The notes below the pieces were generated by a model. It was not told the DNA's origin, ran no database searches, and saw only the letters and a list, made by a program, of their open reading frames with translations. The position numbers and the translations under genes are program-made. From Janthinobacterium sp. TB1-E2 (GTDB lineage: Bacteria; Pseudomonadota; Gammaproteobacteria; Burkholderiales; Burkholderiaceae_D), in NCBI RefSeq assembly GCF_036885605.1, contig NZ_CP142523.1, positions 2,914,001 to 2,978,000 on the forward strand: a stretch of DNA of 64,000 bases, given 5' to 3'. Shown in pieces: positions 61,829 through 64,000 of this stretch; position 1 is the stretch's first letter, and each line of letters begins with the position of its first letter.

Positions 61829-62146
61829 CGTGGCACCCCGTACATTGTGAGCGCAGCAGATCCAAAAAACTGGCAAGAAATTCCTATCCGGCCCATCTTA
61901 GGCTATTGCGTTGCTGCAGACGAAGGTGTTTTGCTTTTATATGACTACACGAAAGTTATGGGGCTATGCGCGAATGGAAAAGCTTGGTCGACACGATCGT
62001 TTTCGTGGGACGGGCTCAGGTCAGTGCGCGTCGTCAACGGAGCAGTAGAAGGTGAAGGATGGGATGCGCCAACGTCCGCTTATGTGCCATTCCGCGTTGA
62101 TATAAAGACAGGGGAAAGTACGGGTGGGGCCTCACCACCGCATTGA
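61829..62146 (+). pseudogene. 5'-truncated gene of unknown function next to the IS
   Basis: Open frame continues out of the IS right end and gives about 105 residues from RGTPYIVSAADPKNWQEIP to the stop at 62146, with CVAADEGVLLLYDYTKVMG, WSTRSFSWDGLR and FRVDIKTGESTGG. The WSWDGL and VDxxTGxxxGG pattern is shared with small proteins of unknown function common in bacteria. The N-terminal part and start are missing where the IS begins. Its position downstream of a CDI locus suggests a relic of an older toxin-immunity module, which is inference only. Confidence 0.55.
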
Positions 62147-62228
62147 AATCAAGAGGGCCGGGGTCAGATACCGTCTTCGCATGGGGGGGCGGAGGGGGCG
62201 GGATCAGGTCCGCCTTTCGTACTCGGTC
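62147..62228. repeat. REP-like sequences
   Basis: GGGGTCAGATACC (62160-62172) and GGGATCAGGTCCG (62200-62212) are variants of the REP-like GGGGTCAGGTCCG seen at 60205 and 60405. They lie just 3' of the second RAYT remnant, with G-rich runs between. Confidence 0.5.
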
Positions 62229-62393
62229 TCAACCTTTGCCATCTCGATCTACAGTAAGATGCGCATTATTAAATGCCGATACGGCCCGACTGACCGTCCT
62301 GCTCGACATGTGAAAAGCGGCGGCGATGTGGGACATGGTAAAAGCGGTTGACAGATAAGCGCGTGCCATTGTCTCGTCTCTGTCGCTATAGCG
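62229..62393 (-). pseudogene. REP-associated transposase (RAYT-like) C-terminal remnant, copy 2
   Basis: Minus-strand segment encoding MARAYLSTAFTMSHIAAAF then HMSSRTVSRAVSAFNN. It is closely similar to 60234-60402 but with its own substitutions. No catalytic domain is present. The two copies bracket the IS and the truncated gene in the same orientation, so recombination between them could delete that stretch. Confidence 0.55.
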
Positions 62394-62669
62394 TGCGTGA
62401 GACTGCGCGCGTGACAGTGTGACAGCGCGGTGCTGCTGCCTTGGCGCATCTTTGAATGATTGGACCGCTGCGATTGCTAATGTGCCGAAATGAAGGCGTC
62501 ATCGCCCAGAAGCAACTGGTGGCAGGTATGGGCGAGCGGACTAGTTTTCGCTCATCCCGGCCGCGACTAAGCGGCAACCATAGGTAAATCCGGTGAGGGT
62601 ATTTTTGAGGGTATCGGTAACTGAATAGTTTGGAAAGCACTGAAAAATCAAACGCTTAACCATCTCATT
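62394..62669. other. Non-coding region left of the second att copy
   Basis: No gene recognised. It contains a direct repeat TGAGGGTAT at about 62596-62604 and 62610-62618 (GAGGGTATTTTTGAGGGTAT), close to the att copy. Short repeats of this kind are often arm-type binding sites of P4-like integrases. The remainder shows nothing clear. Confidence 0.35.
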
Positions 62670-62691
62670 GACCATCGAGTGGGAATGATTT
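62670..62691 (+). repeat. Candidate attachment site, second copy of the guaA 3' end
   Basis: Identical over 22 bp to 34951-34972, including the guaA stop codon, but here without any guaA sequence before it. It marks the right boundary of the ~27.7-kb accessory block and also the left boundary of the region with the integrase remnant. Confidence 0.8.
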
Positions 62692-62735
62692 GATGTCTAG
62701 CAACTGCTGGCACTGATAGGCAGGAGGCCACACCT

Positions 62736-62763
62736 AAGCCCTTGATTTCACGGGCTTTTTTGT
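62736..62763 (+). terminator. Terminator downstream of the second att copy
   Basis: AAGCCC (62736-62741) and GGGCTT (62752-62757) with inner TGA/TCA pairing, followed by a T-run. It resembles in position and sequence the guaA terminator at 35014-35042, so it may be the terminator that followed guaA before the first block inserted. Confidence 0.65.
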
Positions 62764-62830
62764 TATTTTGTCTGGCACTGCCTGGCAACGATTGGCGCGC
62801 TTAAGCACTGTTTTTTTCATGGCGTTATTA

Positions 62831-62972
62831 ATGGTATAATCTCACAACGATGCATGATCGGCGGTCGATACCATGCGATGCTTCCGGATTCTGTCATGGT
62901 ATCAATTTCGTATAAAGTTCATTAAAATCAAGGACTTGTAAGAAATTTTCATCCGCTTTTTGATCATGGTAT
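62831..62972. promoter_or_regulatory. Repeated CATGGTAT sites before the integrase remnant
   Basis: CATGGTAT at 62895-62902 and 62965-62972 (70 bp apart), an inverted ATACCATG at 62868-62875, and ATGGTAT at 62831-62837. They lie between the att copy and the integrase start and could be arm-type integrase sites or an operator for int. Confidence 0.4.
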
Positions 62973-62996
62973 TTCAGCTCTTCATGACCAGATGCC

Positions 62997-63328
62997 ATGC
63001 TGACCGATACCAAACTGCGCAATCTCAAGCGACAGGACAAACTCTACAAGGTGAACGACCGCGATGGCCTGTATGTGGCCGTCACGACTGCCGGCTCAAT
63101 CTCGTTCCGTTATAACTATGTAATCAACGGCCGCCAGGAGACCGTTACCTTCGGCCGCTATGGCGTCGGCGGCATGACGCTGGCGGAGGCGCGCGAGAAG
63201 CTGGGCGAGGCAAAGAAACTGATCACGGCCGGAAAGTCCCCGGCGAAAGAAAAGGCGCGGAATAAGGCCCGCGTCAAGGACGCCGAGACAAGCGGCGGGA
63301 TCAGCATCCGTGAAATCATGTACCTGAG
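62997..63328 (+). pseudogene. P4-type tyrosine recombinase (integrase), truncated
   Basis: The first ~98 codons read as the N-terminal arm-binding domain (DUF4102-type) of a P4-like integrase: MLTDTKLRNLKRQDKLYKVN, DGLYVAVTTAGSISFRYNY, FGRYGVGGMTLAEAREKLGE. After KDAET (ending 63290) the similarity stops and the frame runs on into unrelated sequence up to 63467. The catalytic domain with the R-H-R-Y residues is missing. An insertion-sequence scrap begins at 63329. Integrases of this family commonly target the 3' end of guaA, in line with the att copy 300 bp upstream. Confidence 0.8.
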
Positions 63329-63457
63329 TCCCGATATGCTCGCCACCAGAGGCAGACCGCGTTGGTCGATGAGCAGATGGGGCTTGCAGCCAAGCTTGCC
63401 CCGGTCGGTTGGATTGGGGCCGGTATGCTGTCCGCCGAGGGGTTTCTTTGGACGACG
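63329..63457 (-). pseudogene. IS5-family transposase fragment
   Basis: Minus-strand translation gives RRPKKPLGGQHTGPNPTDRG then KLGCKPHLLIDQRGLPLV and ASISG. This is the segment around the second part of the DDE domain of IS5/IS427-type transposases (TGPNPTDRGKLG). It has a stop a few codons upstream and an abrupt end at 63329, so it is only about 43 codons long. It sits exactly where the integrase is cut off. Confidence 0.7.
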
Positions 63458-63726
63458 TTTTGTTTAGGCGTTCCAAGGCAGGCTTTTCCTGCCTCTTGCC
63501 TTCAATAAGATCAGGTTTAGGACAGCGCGGTTTAGCAAAAAGATGTGCAACAAAGGTTGGAAATGGAAGCTGGAGAGTCGCAGGCAAGACGCAAGCTTTG
63601 GACGGTACGGCAGGTAGGTGGATGATCTATTCGAAACGAAGAATAGCAGGCAATTGAGCGGCAAATTACCTGGACTTGCCTTTGTATCAGGGCAAGATTT
63701 CAAGTAAGCTGCCGCCCGACTGTACT
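63458..63726. other. Non-coding region with one hairpin
   Basis: AGGCAGG (63476-63482) and CCTGCCT (63488-63494) form a short hairpin around TTTT-like loop sequence; no other structure or gene was recognised in this stretch. Confidence 0.3.
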
Positions 63727-64000
63727 TTAGCGGTTGAGGATTGCCTCAGTTGTCGCGCCGTTCTTCACTTCGACTGTTCGCACAACCAGGCCGCCTTGTT
63801 GATCAAGAAGGCCCAAACGCCGTGAATATTCATTATCCGAAATGGTTTCCCAATTCACATTACTGAGTACATAGTATTGACCTGGTGGAACTTCATTAAA
63901 CTCAAAACGACCTTCACCATCAGTAGTTTTAGTTTTATCATAGGTCGAGTAGCGTGGATCCTGAGATACTGCTGCTGCCCGGCCTTCCATGAGTACCGCC
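63727..64000 (-). CDS. Carboxypeptidase-regulatory-like domain protein, C-terminal part (partial)
   Basis: The minus-strand frame is open from the window edge to a TAA at 63727, so at least 90 residues are seen and the start probably lies outside (a Met at 63990 is available). [26 protein letters not shown] is the pattern of carboxypeptidase regulatory-like/transthyretin-like beta-sandwich domains, often found in secreted or periplasmic proteins. The end [19 protein letters not shown] fits the last strands. No function beyond this domain can be given. Confidence 0.6.
   Translation of the reverse strand, partial: AVLMEGRAAAVSQDPRYSTYDKTKTTDGEGRFEFNEVPPGQYYVLSNVNWETISDNEYSRRLGLLDQQGGLVVRTVEVKNGATTEAILNR

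Noticed and set aside
63096..63587. Minus-strand 163-codon frame at the integrase remnant
   Set aside because: The recognisable IS5-type transposase segment is in a different minus-strand frame; this one is a chance opening across the junction.

Overview
The window is about 64 kb of GC-rich betaproteobacterial chromosome. Gene order and protein sequences fit Oxalobacteraceae (Janthinobacterium/Massilia/Duganella type), but the genus cannot be fixed from sequence reading alone. It splits into a housekeeping core (1 to about 34,970), an inserted accessory block (about 34,973 to 62,691), and the start of a second, decayed mobile region (62,692 to 64,000).

Core, left part: the end of galU, def, a PilZ/YcgR-type flagellar brake gene, and a minus-strand cluster map-glnD-rRNA pseudouridine synthase. 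Divergent from it runs the long conserved series rpsB-tsf-pyrH-frr-uppS-cdsA-dxr-rseP-bamA-skp-lpxD-fabZ-lpxA-lpxB-rnhB. This links translation, isoprenoid and phospholipid precursors, outer-membrane protein assembly and lipid A synthesis. An rRNA methyltransferase and a class V PLP enzyme gene follow rnhB.

Core, right part: divergent ppsR/ppsA (PEP synthase and its regulator), dps, an nfeD-SPFH membrane pair, an H-NS-type gene behind a long AT-rich leader, smpB convergent with it, ratA-rnfH, and the purine genes guaB-guaA. Two families of structured intergenic repeats occur in the core. Family A (741-831, 9117-9205) has several compensatory base-pair changes. Family B (9271-9388, 17223-17341) has a short relative at 23532-23570.

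Accessory block: a 22-bp sequence covering the 3' end and stop codon of guaA (34951-34972) recurs exactly at 62670-62691, as expected for att sites of an island inserted in guaA. Between the copies lies a two-partner-secretion/contact-dependent-inhibition locus in the order cdiB-cdiA-cdiI. The CdiA-like protein is about 7,423 residues. It contains four tandem 2,034-nt repeats with no net length change, a glycine-rich stretch of 171-nt repeats, a second haemagglutinin-repeat region, and a C-terminal domain with a restriction-endonuclease-like D-(x)n-E-x-K pattern. A 273-codon gene overlaps its stop and is the candidate immunity gene. Downstream are remnants of REP-associated transposase tails, a complete IS3-family (IS2-group-like) element with an A-AAA-AAG slippery site, and a 5'-truncated gene.

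Right end: after the second att copy come a terminator, repeated CATGGTAT sites, the first ~98 codons of a P4-type integrase, an IS5-type transposase scrap, and a minus-strand gene running off the window. The likely history is stacked insertion at guaA followed by decay of the integrase.
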